From contig NZ_QGGW01000002.1 in the NCBI RefSeq assembly GCF_003148775.1, positions 310,001 to 374,000 on the forward strand: DNA of 64,000 nucleotides. Reading direction: 5' to 3'. Position numbers and translations under genes: made by a program. The DNA is from Roseicyclus mahoneyensis. Its GTDB lineage: Bacteria; Pseudomonadota; Alphaproteobacteria; Rhodobacterales; Rhodobacteraceae. Position 1 is the stretch's first letter. Each line of letters opens with the position of its first letter. This document shows, in pieces, positions 44,291 to 54,388 of this stretch. The notes beneath the pieces were generated by a model. That model was not told where the DNA came from. It did not search any database and saw only the letters and a program-made list of their open reading frames with translations.

Positions 44291-46519
44291 ATGAGTATTC
44301 ATGGGTTCGACGACCGTCTGGCGCGGGAACGGCGCGCGCGGCTGCAGGCTGAGCGCCTGCTCGCCCAACGGTCGGAGGAGCTGTATTCCGCTCATCGCAA
44401 GCTGGCCGAACACGCCCACGCCCTGTCGCATACCGTCATCGAACAGCGCGAGGCGAACGCGGCGCTGATCGGCCGCACGACGCAGGCGCAGGCGGCGCTC
44501 GAGGTGGCGACCGAAAAGGCCGATGTCGCCGAACGCCGGCTGTGGGATTCTCTAAGCGCGGTGGAGGACGGCTTTGCCATCTTTGACCGCGACTGGCGGC
44601 TGGTGGTGGCCAATCCGGCGTGGCTGGGCGCCTTTGACGGGGCTGCCGATGTCGCGCCCGGCGCCAGCTACGAGGCGATCTTGCGCATTGCAGCCGACGA
44701 GGGGCTGGTCGATCTGCAAGGTACCGCGCCCGTCGACTGGATCGACCGCATGATCGCCCGCTGGGAGGCGCCGAACGTGCCGCAGACCGACATCCGCCTG
44801 TTCAACGGGGTCTATGTCCGCCTGATCGACAAGCGCACGCCCGAGGGTGACATGGTCAGCCTTGCGGTCGACATCACCGACACGATCCGGCGCGAACGCG
44901 ATCTGGAGCGCGCCCGCGACGAGGCCGAGGCGGCGGCCCGGGCGAAATCCGCCTTCCTCGCCAACATGTCCCACGAGATCCGCACGCCGATGAACGGGGT
45001 CGTCGCCATGGCCGACCTGCTGCGCGACACAATGCTGACCGAGGAACAAAGGCTTTTCGCCGACACGATCCGCAATTCCGGCGAGGCGCTCTTGGTGATC
45101 ATCAACGACATCCTCGACTATTCCAAGATCGATGCAGGCAAGCTGGTGCTGCACCCCGAAAGCTTCGATCTGCAGCAGATGATCCAGGAGATATTCCAGC
45201 TGATGCGGCCGGGGCTTGAGGGCAAGGCGCTGGAGCTGCGGCTGGATTACGACATCTTCCTGCCTGACCGGATGATCGGGGATCGCGGGCGCATCCGGCA
45301 GATCCTGACCAACCTGATCGGCAATGCGGTCAAATTTACGGAAAAGGGGCATGTGACCGTCCGCGTCGTGGGCGCGCCGCGCGACCATCCGCCGGGGCAG
45401 GTGCCTGTGCGCGTCGTGGTCGAGGATACCGGGATCGGCATCGCGCCCGAGATGCAGGCGCATGTCTTCGGCGAATTCAATCAGGTCGAATCAGAGGCGA
45501 ATCGCCGGTTCGACGGCACCGGGCTGGGTCTGGCCATCACGCGCAAGCTGGTCGCGCTGATGGAGGGCGAGATCTGGCTCGAGTCGGAGGTCGGGCGAGG
45601 GTCGAGTTTCGGCTTTGCCGTCAGCCTTGCCGCTGATCCCGATGCCCAGGCGCAGCCGGTGGAACCTTTGCCGTCCGACAGGGCCGAGGTCTGGGCGATC
45701 ACGGGGGGCCGGATGCTGCCCGACACGATCCTTGCGCATCTGATGCGGTTGCGTGCGCGGCTGACCGAGACGGTCGGCCCGGTGGGCGGGCCTGCCGTGC
45801 CGTCTGCCGTGCTGATCGCAGGAATGTCGGGCGATGGCGACGATCCGATCGCGGCGCTGCGGTTGGGCGGTTATGGCGGCCCCATATTGTGCCTGTGCCC
45901 GACCGCCCCGCGCGCCGACCCCTTGCCCGGTGTCCGGCCGATAAGCCCGACCCTGTCGCTGCAGGAGTTCCGTGCCGCACTGGTGCCCGACCCCGATCCG
46001 GGCAGTCATGCCAACGTCGTCGACGCAGCGGAACACATGCCTGAGCCGCAACCGGAACCGACCCCTGCGCTGCTTGATCCCGCGCCCAGCCGGCGGCTTC
46101 GGATTCTTGCGGCCGAGGACAACAAGACCAACCAGCTCGTGTTCCGGACCATGCTCAAGGGTGTCGAAATCGACCTGCACATGGTGGAAAACGGGGTGCT
46201 TTGCGTCGAAGCCTTCCGCGCGGCGTCACCGGACCTGATCTTCACGGATATCTCCATGCCCGAAATGGACGGCACCGAAGCGGCACGCGCGATTCGTGCG
46301 CTGGAGGCCGCGCATGGCCTGCCGCCCGTGCCCATCATTGCGATGACCGCCCACGCGATGGACGGCGACCGCGACCGCATCCTTGCGGCGGGCATCGACG
46401 GTTACATGACCAAACCGCTCAAAAAGGCGGAGTTGCATGCCATGATCCGGGCCTACGCGCCCGAGGCTGTGGGCAAGGTCGGCGGACTTACGGCCTCCAG
46501 TCGCCCAGTGCCGGTGTAA
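44291..46519 (+). CDS. Hybrid sensor histidine kinase with receiver domain
   Basis: Cytoplasmic hybrid kinase (742 residues, no membrane helix seen). The N-terminal coiled coil (about 5-90) is rich in Arg, Glu and Ala. A PAS-like domain follows (about 95-200, SLSAVEDGFAIFDRDWRLVVAN). Then HisKA with phosphoacceptor His228 (NMSHEIRTPMNG), and HATPase with N-box NLIGNAVKFTEKG, G1 DTGIGI and G2 GTGLGL. A diverged receiver-like stretch (about 460-560) has no obvious acceptor Asp, and a true receiver domain has Asp653 (IFTDISMPEMDG). No HPt domain or partner regulator lies nearby. ATG 44291 follows GGGAAGCGGG; the earlier GTG at 44279 is less likely. Its 3' end overlaps the asparaginase gene by 32 bases. 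Confidence 0.9.
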   Translation: MSIHGFDDRLARERRARLQAERLLAQRSEELYSAHRKLAEHAHALSHTVIEQREANAALIGRTTQAQAALEVATEKADVAERRLWDSLSAVEDGFAIFDRDWRLVVANPAWLGAFDGAADVAPGASYEAILRIAADEGLVDLQGTAPVDWIDRMIARWEAPNVPQTDIRLFNGVYVRLIDKRTPEGDMVSLAVDITDTIRRERDLERARDEAEAAARAKSAFLANMSHEIRTPMNGVVAMADLLRDTMLTEEQRLFADTIRNSGEALLVIINDILDYSKIDAGKLVLHPESFDLQQMIQEIFQLMRPGLEGKALELRLDYDIFLPDRMIGDRGRIRQILTNLIGNAVKFTEKGHVTVRVVGAPRDHPPGQVPVRVVVEDTGIGIAPEMQAHVFGEFNQVESEANRRFDGTGLGLAITRKLVALMEGEIWLESEVGRGSSFGFAVSLAADPDAQAQPVEPLPSDRAEVWAITGGRMLPDTILAHLMRLRARLTETVGPVGGPAVPSAVLIAGMSGDGDDPIAALRLGGYGGPILCLCPTAPRADPLPGVRPISPTLSLQEFRAALVPDPDPGSHANVVDAAEHMPEPQPEPTPALLDPAPSRRLRILAAEDNKTNQLVFRTMLKGVEIDLHMVENGVLCVEAFRAASPDLIFTDISMPEMDGTEAARAIRALEAAHGLPPVPIIAMTAHAMDGDRDRILAAGIDGYMTKPLKKAELHAMIRAYAPEAVGKVGGLTASSRPVPV

Positions 46520-47498
46520 CGCGGTAGCGCCCGGTCTCTAACTTGCGCCAGTTGCGGATCGGGCCGGTGGTGTAGGACAGCGCCACCGGATCGGCCGGGT
46601 CGATCACGCCAAGCGCGCCAAGGATCTGCGTGATGGCGGCCTCGGACGCACGTGTGGTGCCGTCCGCAATCTTGAGCGCGATGCCGATCCGGCGTTCGGG
46701 GATGATCGCGGCGAACACCGCCTCCGCCCCGGTCTTGATCGCGGCGCGATTGCCCATGACGCGCATCAGCTTGGTGCAAGATCGCCCTTCGCCCGCGACC
46801 AGATGGGGATGGGCCATCATCGCGTTGCGCAGGCGCACCATCGCGGTCTGGCGGGCATCAGCACCCTCGACCGCGGCGGCATACATCGCCATGGCGCGCG
46901 CGAACCCCTTGAGCGAGCTTGCGAAATTCGGGGCGGAACAACCGTCGATGCCATAGCCCGGCGTGGTCTCGTCGGTCACATCCTCCCATGCTGCGCGCAC
47001 CGCCTGCTGCACCGGATGATCGGGATCGACATATTCTGGCCCGGCCTTGAGGTGCTTGGTCAGCGTCAGGAAACCCGAATGCTTGCCCGAGCAGTTGTTG
47101 TGCCGCTGGTCCGGGCCGCAATGGGCGCAGATCATCCCGTCGCGGGCCGCCTCGTCACTCGGCCATTGCACGCCACATCGCAGATCGGCCTCGGACAGGT
47201 TCAGATCGGCCAGCCAGCGCGTCACCAGATCGGTGTGCACCGCCGCGCCCTGATGCGACGCGCAGGAGATCGCCAGTTGTTCTTGCGTCAGGCCGTGGGC
47301 ATCTGCCGCCCCGCTTTCAATCAGGGGCAAAGCCTGAATCATTTTGGAGGAGGATCGCGGCAAGATCACGCCATCGACATCGCCCAGACCCCAGATCAAT
47401 CCGCTGTCGGCATGCCAGACTGCGACATGACCGTGATGCACGCTTTCGCAAAAATCGCCGCGCCAGACCTCGACCAGACGCTCTGCTGCATGTGCCAT
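46488..47498 (-). CDS. Asparaginase, AnsA/L-asparaginase II (Rhizobium) type
   Basis: A 336-residue protein of the asparaginase II family typified by the thermolabile Rhizobium etli enzyme, which hydrolyses asparagine to aspartate and ammonia and is unrelated to E. coli AnsA/AnsB. Family hallmarks: RSSSKMIQALPLIESGA near residue 48, ISCASHQGA, CGPDQRHNNCSGKHSGFL in the middle with the conserved Cys/Lys cluster, and TTPGYGIDGCSAPNFA. Normal length, no signal peptide. It is convergent with the hybrid kinase and overlaps its last 32 bases; the divergent IalB-family gene begins 162 bases away. Confidence 0.93.
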   Translation of the reverse strand: MAHAAERLVEVWRGDFCESVHHGHVAVWHADSGLIWGLGDVDGVILPRSSSKMIQALPLIESGAADAHGLTQEQLAISCASHQGAAVHTDLVTRWLADLNLSEADLRCGVQWPSDEAARDGMICAHCGPDQRHNNCSGKHSGFLTLTKHLKAGPEYVDPDHPVQQAVRAAWEDVTDETTPGYGIDGCSAPNFASSLKGFARAMAMYAAAVEGADARQTAMVRLRNAMMAHPHLVAGEGRSCTKLMRVMGNRAAIKTGAEAVFAAIIPERRIGIALKIADGTTRASEAAITQILGALGVIDPADPVALSYTTGPIRNWRKLETGRYRVTPALGDWRP

Positions 47499-47660
47499 GA
47501 TCCCATCCCTTTCACATCCCGGCGATTTTCCGCCACCGGGGCTTTTGCTGAACGGCGGTTTCCTCTAATCTAGCGCACGATAAGGTCTGCCGCCTGGCCT
47601 TTACTTGAAGCAAGAACCGGGCGTAGACCAGAGGCAGACGAGAGCGGAGGCTCCTGAGAC

Positions 47661-48191
47661 ATGAAACACTGGCTTGTCGGTGCGCTGACGGGGACTGTTC
47701 TGGCGGTGTCGCCCAGCCTGTCCTTGGCGCAAGAGGAATCCACGAACCGCGTAAACGCTGCGACGGATTGGTCCGTTTTCGTCGAGGATGATCCGACGCA
47801 GTGCTGGGTGGTGTCGACCCCGCGCACGACGGTCAACACCCGCGACGGCCGCGTCGTGTCGGTGAACCGCGGCGAGATCTTGATGTTCGTCAGTTTCTGG
47901 CCCGGACAGGAGCGTTTGGGCGAGGTGTCGTTCACTGGCGGCTATCCTTTCGCGGATGGGTCCACCGTATCGATGCGCGTGGGAGAGACGACGTTCGAGC
48001 TGTTCACTGATGGCGAAATGGCCTGGGCCGCGTCGCCGCAAGATGACCAGCGCATCATCACCGCGATGAAGCGCGGCGCCAATGCCGTGATGACCGCGCG
48101 GTCGGCCCGGGGCACCCAGACGCAAGATACCTTCTCGCTGATGGGTTTCACCGCCGCTGTCGAGGATGCCGAGCAGCGCTGCGCCAACTGA
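47661..48191 (+). CDS. IalB-family (invasion-associated locus B) periplasmic protein
   Basis: A 176-residue exported protein of the IalB family, named after a Bartonella invasion gene but common in free-living alphaproteobacteria, where its role is unsettled. Signal peptide at residues 1-~23 (LSLAQEE). The mature part begins DWSVFVEDDPTQCWVVSTP, and a second cysteine three residues from the C-terminus (QRCAN) would form the usual disulfide with the first. The pattern of short strands ending DTFSLMGFTAAVEDA fits the family beta-sandwich. It stands alone, with rlmN 84 bases downstream. Confidence 0.82.
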   Translation: MKHWLVGALTGTVLAVSPSLSLAQEESTNRVNAATDWSVFVEDDPTQCWVVSTPRTTVNTRDGRVVSVNRGEILMFVSFWPGQERLGEVSFTGGYPFADGSTVSMRVGETTFELFTDGEMAWAASPQDDQRIITAMKRGANAVMTARSARGTQTQDTFSLMGFTAAVEDAEQRCAN

Positions 48192-48275
48192 CGCTGGCCA
48201 ACCGGTCATAGCTCAAAAGCTTTGCGCCGGGGCAGAGATGCCTATATCTGCCCCGAGCCACCAAGGATGATGCCC

Positions 48276-49460
<1,185 letters not shown>

Positions 49461-49477
49461 CGCAAACCCAAGATGTG

Positions 49478-49507
49478 AAAAAGGCGGCCCGTGAGGACCG
49501 CCTTTTT
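49478..49507. terminator. Bidirectional terminator between rlmN and the 61-residue peptide gene
   Basis: AAAAAGGCGG (49478-49487) pairs with CCGCCTTTTT (49498-49507) around a ten-base loop. Read on plus it ends rlmN, with five Ts; read on minus it likewise ends with five Ts, 24 bases after the stop of the small convergent gene. Confidence 0.92.
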
Positions 49508-49531
49508 CGAAACCAAGCGACTTTCGTCGGA

Positions 49532-49717
49532 TCAGTTGTTGGCTGCGACAGCTGCAGCGATCAGGATCAGCGCCAGGATCGGAACCAGGATGCCACCGGC
49601 CGAGGAAGACGTGTCTTCCACGACGATGATCGGGTCGATGACGGGCTGAACATAGCCGCCTGCGAACGCGCCAGTGGCAACGACCGTCAGAACAGCAGCG
49701 AGAGCGAGTTTCTTCAT
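49532..49717 (-). CDS. Small exported membrane peptide (61 residues)
   Basis: A tiny protein with a strong signal-peptide-like start (MKKLALAAVLTVVATGAFAGG). A short proline- and valine-rich middle (VQPVIDPIIVVEDTSSSAGG) is followed by a second hydrophobic segment to the end (ILVPILALILIAAAVAANN). After cleavage only ~40 residues would remain, mostly a membrane helix. I have an impression of similar peptides in Rhodobacterales but no name. The ATG at 49717 follows a consensus GGAGG (49727-49723), and a clean terminator follows, both signs of a real, possibly highly expressed gene. Codons upstream in frame to 49807 lack support. Confidence 0.8.
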   Translation of the reverse strand: MKKLALAAVLTVVATGAFAGGYVQPVIDPIIVVEDTSSSAGGILVPILALILIAAAVAANN

Positions 49718-49744
49718 TGTATCCTCCAAGATACGCCCCTTTTC

Positions 49745-49790
49745 GCGCACTATGCGCAAGGTCAGGGCACCCAAGACTGTACCTCGTACA
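49745..49790 (-). promoter_or_regulatory. Leader of the small peptide gene with two perfect short palindromes
   Basis: GCGCA-CTA-TGCGC (49745-49757) and TGTAC-CTC-GTACA (49778-49790) lie 28-73 bases upstream of the ATG at 49717. They could be hairpins in the 5' leader or operators. No confident -35/-10 pair is seen in the 148-base gap. Confidence 0.3.
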
Positions 49791-49865
49791 ATTTCTTTAA
49801 GCAGCAATACCTAGCGATTGCAATCCGTCCGAAATCGTCCTGAGCGCAGGATTGCCCTGTTGTCG

Positions 49866-50462
49866 TCAAATTAGCAACACCTGAGTGCCCAACCGCGCAA
49901 AGCCGAAAAGTTCGGCGATATGTTCGTTGTACAGTCCCACACAGCCGTTCGATGACCGCCGCCCGATCTTGCGTGTGTCATGGGTGCCGTGGATGCGGTA
50001 ATACTCCCAACTCAGGTGCAGCGCATGGGTGCCCAGCGGGTTATCGGGCCCCGGCGGCACGAATTCGGGCCATTCCGGATTGCGCTGCCGCATCGCGGGT
50101 GTTGGGCGCCAAGATGGGCCTTCGACCTTGCGCACCACCTCGGTCCGACCGCGCCGGGTCAGGTCCTCCGACATCGGTACGGAGGTCGGATAGAGACGGT
50201 AGATGCTGCGGTCCTCGCTCCAGTAGTGCAAAACGCGCGAGGTAAGATCGACCAAGATCGCGCCATTGCGCGTATCGTCGAAATAGGGGCGCCAGTCCAT
50301 GGACCGGAAGCTTGAGATGTTGCGCCGCGCGCCTTGATCCAGCGCAGCCTCGAATTCGGTCGAATCGGGAATGGCTTGTCCGATGGCGGGTGCGGCAAGG
50401 CCGCTGGCCACGCCACCAAGGACCACGCGACGGCTGATGCCGCCACGGTCTGAGCTGCTCAT
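49866..50462 (-). CDS. L,D-transpeptidase (YkuD family) with Tat-like signal
   Basis: A 198-residue YkuD-domain protein. L,D-transpeptidases use a catalytic cysteine to form 3-3 crosslinks in peptidoglycan or attach proteins to it. The active-site block is HGTHD at 158-162 through RRSSNGC, with nucleophile Cys174. The N-terminus (SRRVVLGGVASGLAAPAIG) has twin arginines at residues 11-12, pointing to Tat export. The start is the ATG at 50462; an upstream frame to 50528 lacks this signal layout. It is divergent from the CAP-domain lipoprotein gene 177 bases away, with a second L,D-transpeptidase beyond that. Confidence 0.9.
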   Translation of the reverse strand: MSSSDRGGISRRVVLGGVASGLAAPAIGQAIPDSTEFEAALDQGARRNISSFRSMDWRPYFDDTRNGAILVDLTSRVLHYWSEDRSIYRLYPTSVPMSEDLTRRGRTEVVRKVEGPSWRPTPAMRQRNPEWPEFVPPGPDNPLGTHALHLSWEYYRIHGTHDTRKIGRRSSNGCVGLYNEHIAELFGFARLGTQVLLI

Positions 50463-50639
50463 GATGTCTGCCTCCTTGTAGCCGGGGGCTATATGTTTCT
50501 GCCTCGATGGCGTGATCATACCACACACGCGGCCAGCCTGCGCGGCGCTTGCGTCGATTTGGCAACGGATGTGGTGGAATGGTCGCAGCGGCCAAGACGG
50601 GCAGTTGTAAACGGATTGGCAAAAGTTTTTCGTTAAACG

Positions 50640-51206
50640 ATGGCACCCATGGATACACGCAGATCATTTCTTGTTTCTCTGGCCGGGGTTCTGGCGCTGT
50701 CGGCCTGCGCCGATCCGCTGGCGCGGGTCACCTTGGGCGCTGATGGGCAACCCCTGCCGGTTCTGTATCGAATCGATCCGGCCGATACCTCACGCATCCA
50801 GTTCCGCGTGCTCGACAGCGTGAATTCCCTGCGTGCGGCGGCGGGGGTTCCCGCGCTGCAACTCAATGCCGAACTGACCGCGGCTGCCGCCACTCATTCG
50901 CGCGACATGGCGTCGCAGAACCGACCCTGGCATTTCGGGTCTGACGGGTCGTCGCCAATCGACCGGGCGCAGACGGCTGGCTACCGCGGCACGGTTCTGG
51001 GCGAAAACATCTCGGAAACCTATGAATCCGAGCTTGAGACCATCGCCGCATGGATGACCCAGGCGGATACTCGCGAGGTCATCACCGACCCTGCTGGTCG
51101 CGATCTGGGGGTCGCCTTCTTTCAGGAAGACAGCGGCAAGATCTGGTGGACGCTGGTTGTGGGGGATGGCGGCACGTCCGGGCCCGCCAACACGCCGGGC
51201 CGCTGA
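50640..51206 (+). CDS. CAP-domain lipoprotein
   Basis: A 188-residue CAP/SCP-domain protein (cysteine-rich secretory protein superfamily; bacterial forms often act at the cell wall). The signal contains TRRSFLVSLAGVLALSAC: twin arginines plus a lipobox with Cys24, so probably a Tat-exported lipoprotein. The CAP core shows LDSVNSLRAAAGVPALQLNAEL, AAATHSRDMASQNRPWHFGSDG (His and Glu pocket region) and LGENISETYES. ATG 50640 and 50649 are both possible starts. It is convergent with the L,D-transpeptidase gene that ends six bases beyond its stop. Confidence 0.88.
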   Translation: MAPMDTRRSFLVSLAGVLALSACADPLARVTLGADGQPLPVLYRIDPADTSRIQFRVLDSVNSLRAAAGVPALQLNAELTAAAATHSRDMASQNRPWHFGSDGSSPIDRAQTAGYRGTVLGENISETYESELETIAAWMTQADTREVITDPAGRDLGVAFFQEDSGKIWWTLVVGDGGTSGPANTPGR

Positions 51207-51212
51207 GCAGCG

Positions 51213-51719
51213 TCAGGGGTAGATGTCGATTGCCGTGCCGTCGCGGACCATTGCATAGATGTGGCGCATCTCGCGGTCGGTGACGGCGATGCATCCCACG
51301 GTCCAGTCGTCTTGCCGACGGAACGGGCGCGGCGTCCCGTGGATGAAGATGTCACCCCCCGGGCTGACGCCGCGTTCGCGGGCCTGCGCGCGATCTTCCT
51401 CATTGGGATAGCTGATGCCAAGCGACAGGTAGAAGGCGCTGTTGGGGTTGCGCCGGTCGATGTAATAGCGCCCCTCGGGCGTGCGGCCATCCCCTTCGGT
51501 GGTCTTGTGGCCTGCAGGGGCAAAGCCCAGTTCTATATCGTAGCCCGCAAGCACCTGATCGTGGTGCATCAGATACATCCGGCGGGCAGATTTCTGCACC
51601 TCAATCCGGGTCACTTCAGGACCGTTGTACTCGATGAAGCGTGACGGCTCGCAGCCCGCGACAGCGACGGAGGCAAGGAGTAGCGACAGCGTGGAACGCC
51701 GGGTGAAACTGGGGATCAT
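51213..51719 (-). CDS. L,D-transpeptidase (YkuD family) lipoprotein
   Basis: A 168-residue YkuD-domain protein of the ErfK/YafK-like kind. The signal TRRSTLSLLLASVAVAGC ends in a lipobox and also holds twin arginines. The catalytic region IHGTPRPFRRQDDWTVGCIAVTD contains His and the nucleophile Cys. The start is the ATG at 51719, chosen because it places the signal correctly; an in-frame ATG at 51752 would add eleven polar residues. The YafK relative in E. coli releases Braun lipoprotein from the wall rather than making crosslinks, so either role is possible. Confidence 0.88.
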   Translation of the reverse strand: MIPSFTRRSTLSLLLASVAVAGCEPSRFIEYNGPEVTRIEVQKSARRMYLMHHDQVLAGYDIELGFAPAGHKTTEGDGRTPEGRYYIDRRNPNSAFYLSLGISYPNEEDRAQARERGVSPGGDIFIHGTPRPFRRQDDWTVGCIAVTDREMRHIYAMVRDGTAIDIYP

Positions 51720-51777
51720 GGTGCTGCTCGGCTCAGGCTTTTTTCGGCGCATACACCAAAACGCCGTGCCCGCGAAG

Positions 51778-52644
51778 TCACGTTTTCGCGGTTTCCGCAG
51801 CCAGCACGGCAGCAAGCCCCGCGCGATAATCCGGATAGCGCAGGGTGACGCCCAGATCCTCCTTGATCTTGCGGTTATCGACCCGCTTCGATTCAGCGTA
51901 AAAGCTTGCTGCCATGGGCGAAAGATCTGCCGTGTCGAAGGGAATTTCAGGCGGCAGGGGCAGACCCAGAAGGGTGGCCGCGTGGGCGATCACGTCTTGC
52001 GGCGGGGCCGGATCGTCGTCGCAGACATTGTAGACCGCGCCCGGATCAGGCCGCGCCATCGAGGCGAACAGCACCTGCGCGATATCCTCGGCATGAATGC
52101 GGGAAAACACCTGTCCGGGCTTGAGGATGCGCCGCGCCGTGCCGTCGCGGACCTTTTCAAACGGGCCGCGACCGGGGCCATAGATGCCGGCAAGGCGGAA
52201 GATGTGCACGGGCAGGCCATGCTTGTCGTGCAGGTCCATCCATTCGGCTTCGGCCGTGACACGTGCACGCCCCCGCTCGGTCGAGGGGGTCAGGGGCGTG
52301 GCCTCGTCCACCCAGCCGCCCTGATGGTCGCCGTAAACGCCGGTGGTCGACAGGTAGCCGACCCAGACCAGCCCGTTGGCGGCGTTCTCGATGGCCTCGC
52401 GCGCATGTGCCAGCACCGGATCGCCCCCGTTTTCCGGCCCGGCGCTGATCAAGACATGGGTGGCCCATGCCAGATCGGCGGCCATGTCGGCGCCGGGAAA
52501 GACGCGGGCGGTCAGGCCCCCTGCCTCCAGCCGCGCGGCCTTGTCGGCGCTGCGGGTTGTAACGCGGATCGTGCCGGCGGGTTGGGCAAGTTCGCGCGCC
52601 AAAAAGCGGGCGCTGTAGCCATAGCCGAAGATCAGAAGGTTCAT
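51778..52644 (-). CDS. SDR-family NAD-dependent epimerase-like protein
   Basis: An extended short-chain dehydrogenase/epimerase (288 residues), similar to the YeeZ-type group. The N-terminal Rossmann motif is FGYGYSAR, the central strand [18 protein letters not shown] includes the Tyr of the active site, and [11 protein letters not shown] is typical of NAD-dependent epimerases. The substrate is unknown. The ATG at 52644 overlaps the queG stop (ATGA), so it is the last gene of mtgA-fzlA-queG-SDR on the minus strand. Confidence 0.85.
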   Translation of the reverse strand: MNLLIFGYGYSARFLARELAQPAGTIRVTTRSADKAARLEAGGLTARVFPGADMAADLAWATHVLISAGPENGGDPVLAHAREAIENAANGLVWVGYLSTTGVYGDHQGGWVDEATPLTPSTERGRARVTAEAEWMDLHDKHGLPVHIFRLAGIYGPGRGPFEKVRDGTARRILKPGQVFSRIHAEDIAQVLFASMARPDPGAVYNVCDDDPAPPQDVIAHAATLLGLPLPPEIPFDTADLSPMAASFYAESKRVDNRKIKEDLGVTLRYPDYRAGLAAVLAAETAKT

Positions 52645-53672
52645 CGCAGCCTCTCCACCGCCCAACGCGCCGCATCGGCGACCGTCGCATCCGCATCCTC
52701 GGTCAGGCTCTGCGCCACAGGCGCCAGCCCTGCGTCAGCCGAATTGCCGATTGCATAGAGCACATTCCGCACGAACCTGTCGCGCCCGATCCGCTTGATC
52801 GGGCTGCCTGCGAAAAGCGCGCGGAACCCCGCGTCATCCAGCCTTGCAAGATCCACCAGACGCGGGCTGACCAATTCGGGCCGCGCGGCATAGCGCATCT
52901 CGGTCGCCGTTTGGGCGAACTTGTTCCAAGGGCAGACGGCAAGGCAATCGTCGCAGCCATAGATGCGGTTGCCCATCAGCGGGCGCAAGTCGGCATCGAC
53001 CGGGCCCTTGTGCTCGATCGTCAGGTAGGAAATGCAGCGCCGCGCGTCGAGTTGGAAGGGTGCCGGAAACGCATCGGTCGGGCAAATGTCGAGGCAGGCG
53101 GTGCAACTGCCGCAATGCTCGGCCTCGGGCGTGTCGGGGGGCAGGTCCACGGTGGTGAAGATCGCGCCGAGGAAAAACCAGTTGCCCAGATCGCGCGACA
53201 AAAGGTTGGTGTGCTTGCCCTGCCAGCCCAGCCCTGCGGCTTCGGCCAGCGGTTTCTCCATCACGGGCGCAGTGTCGACAAAGACCTTGATCTGATGCCC
53301 CGGCGCCTGATCCAGCAGCCAGCGCCCCACGCGCTTGAGCCGTTTCTTGACCAGATCGTGGTAATCGCGGTTCTGCGCATAGACGCTGATCGTGGCCCGG
53401 TCGCGGTGGGTCAGCGCCTCCAGCGGGTCGGCGTCGGGTGTGTAGACCTCCGCCAGCATGATGACGGACCGCGCCTCGGGCCAGAGCGCGGCAGGGTCGC
53501 CGCGCCATCCCATCCGCTCCGCCATCCAGCCCATCTGACCGTGCCGTCCCCCCTCGACGAAGCCCGCCAACCGCCCGGCGGCCTGCGGGATCGCGTCGGG
53601 ACGACACACGCCCATCTTTGCGAAGCCCGCCGCGCGGGCCTCGGTCAGAAGGGCTGCCTTCAGGTCGCTCAA
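52641..53672 (-). CDS. queG: Epoxyqueuosine reductase QueG
   Basis: Cobalamin- and iron-sulfur-dependent enzyme (343 residues) performing the last step of queuosine synthesis in tRNA, epoxyqueuosine to queuosine. Two 4Fe-4S motifs are visible: [16 protein letters not shown] and [15 protein letters not shown]. The N-terminal YTPDADPL and [16 protein letters not shown] segments are family typical. I choose the TTG at 53672 as start because it overlaps the fzlA stop (TTGA) and gives the usual [16 protein letters not shown] beginning; the longer frame upstream lies inside fzlA. The enzyme needs B12, whose uptake operon is about 23 kb away. Confidence 0.94.
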   Translation of the reverse strand: MSDLKAALLTEARAAGFAKMGVCRPDAIPQAAGRLAGFVEGGRHGQMGWMAERMGWRGDPAALWPEARSVIMLAEVYTPDADPLEALTHRDRATISVYAQNRDYHDLVKKRLKRVGRWLLDQAPGHQIKVFVDTAPVMEKPLAEAAGLGWQGKHTNLLSRDLGNWFFLGAIFTTVDLPPDTPEAEHCGSCTACLDICPTDAFPAPFQLDARRCISYLTIEHKGPVDADLRPLMGNRIYGCDDCLAVCPWNKFAQTATEMRYAARPELVSPRLVDLARLDDAGFRALFAGSPIKRIGRDRFVRNVLYAIGNSADAGLAPVAQSLTEDADATVADAARWAVERLR

Positions 53673-54349
53673 AAGTCGAGATTCGCGTAATGGGGCGGCT
53701 GGATGAAGCCGGGGATCTGGTCGGCGAGGATCGACCGGAACGCGGGGCGCGATTTCACCTTGGCATACCAGTCCTTGACGATCTCGGACCGGTTCCAGTC
53801 GACGTCCGAGATATAGTCGAGGCACGACAGGTGGGCGGCGGCGGTGAAATCAGCCAGCGTCAGCTTGTCGCCCGCCAGCCAGCGCCGGTGATCCAGCAGC
53901 CATGCCATGTAATCGAGATGGTACTTGATCTGCTGTGCGCCGGTTTTCACCGCTTTGCCATCAGGATAGCCGCCGCGCATGATCTTCTTGTTGACCCGTT
54001 CATAGACCAGATTCGCCGTCACCTCGTGGTGGAACTTGTCGTCGAACCAATGCACCAGCCGCCGCACCTCTGCCCGGCCCTTGGGGTCCGAGGGCATCAG
54101 GGGCGGTTCGGGCCGGGTTTCCTCGAGGTATTCGCAGATCGCGTTCGATTCCGTCAGGTGCATTCCGTCGATCTTGAGGACCGGAACCTTGCCTGCGGGA
54201 TTGCGACGCAGGAATTCGGTCGTGGGCTCCCAATAGCGTTCTTCGAGCAATTCCACCTCGATCCGCTTTTCGGCAAGCACAAGCCGGACCTTGCGGCAAA
54301 AGGGGGAGAGGGCAAAATGGTACAGGCGCGCCATGGACTGCTCGATCAT
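53669..54349 (-). CDS. fzlA: FzlA-like glutathione S-transferase-fold division protein
   Basis: A 226-residue GST-fold protein. The N-terminal thioredoxin-like domain ([31 protein letters not shown]) and helical C-terminal domain end in HYANLDF. From memory this closely resembles FzlA, the alphaproteobacterial FtsZ-binding protein that in Caulobacter curves FtsZ filaments and promotes constriction; its C-terminal tail matters for FtsZW signalling. FzlA lacks glutathione transferase activity, so the GST name is misleading if this is right. The start is the ATG at 54349 behind GAAGGT; the ATG at 54334 is an alternative. It is coupled to queG by a 4-base overlap and lies 39 bases after mtgA. Confidence 0.75.
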   Translation of the reverse strand: MIEQSMARLYHFALSPFCRKVRLVLAEKRIEVELLEERYWEPTTEFLRRNPAGKVPVLKIDGMHLTESNAICEYLEETRPEPPLMPSDPKGRAEVRRLVHWFDDKFHHEVTANLVYERVNKKIMRGGYPDGKAVKTGAQQIKYHLDYMAWLLDHRRWLAGDKLTLADFTAAAHLSCLDYISDVDWNRSEIVKDWYAKVKSRPAFRSILADQIPGFIQPPHYANLDF

Positions 54350-54388
54350 GTTAGGCTGACCTTCTATGGCGCGAAAGAGTGTCCGACT

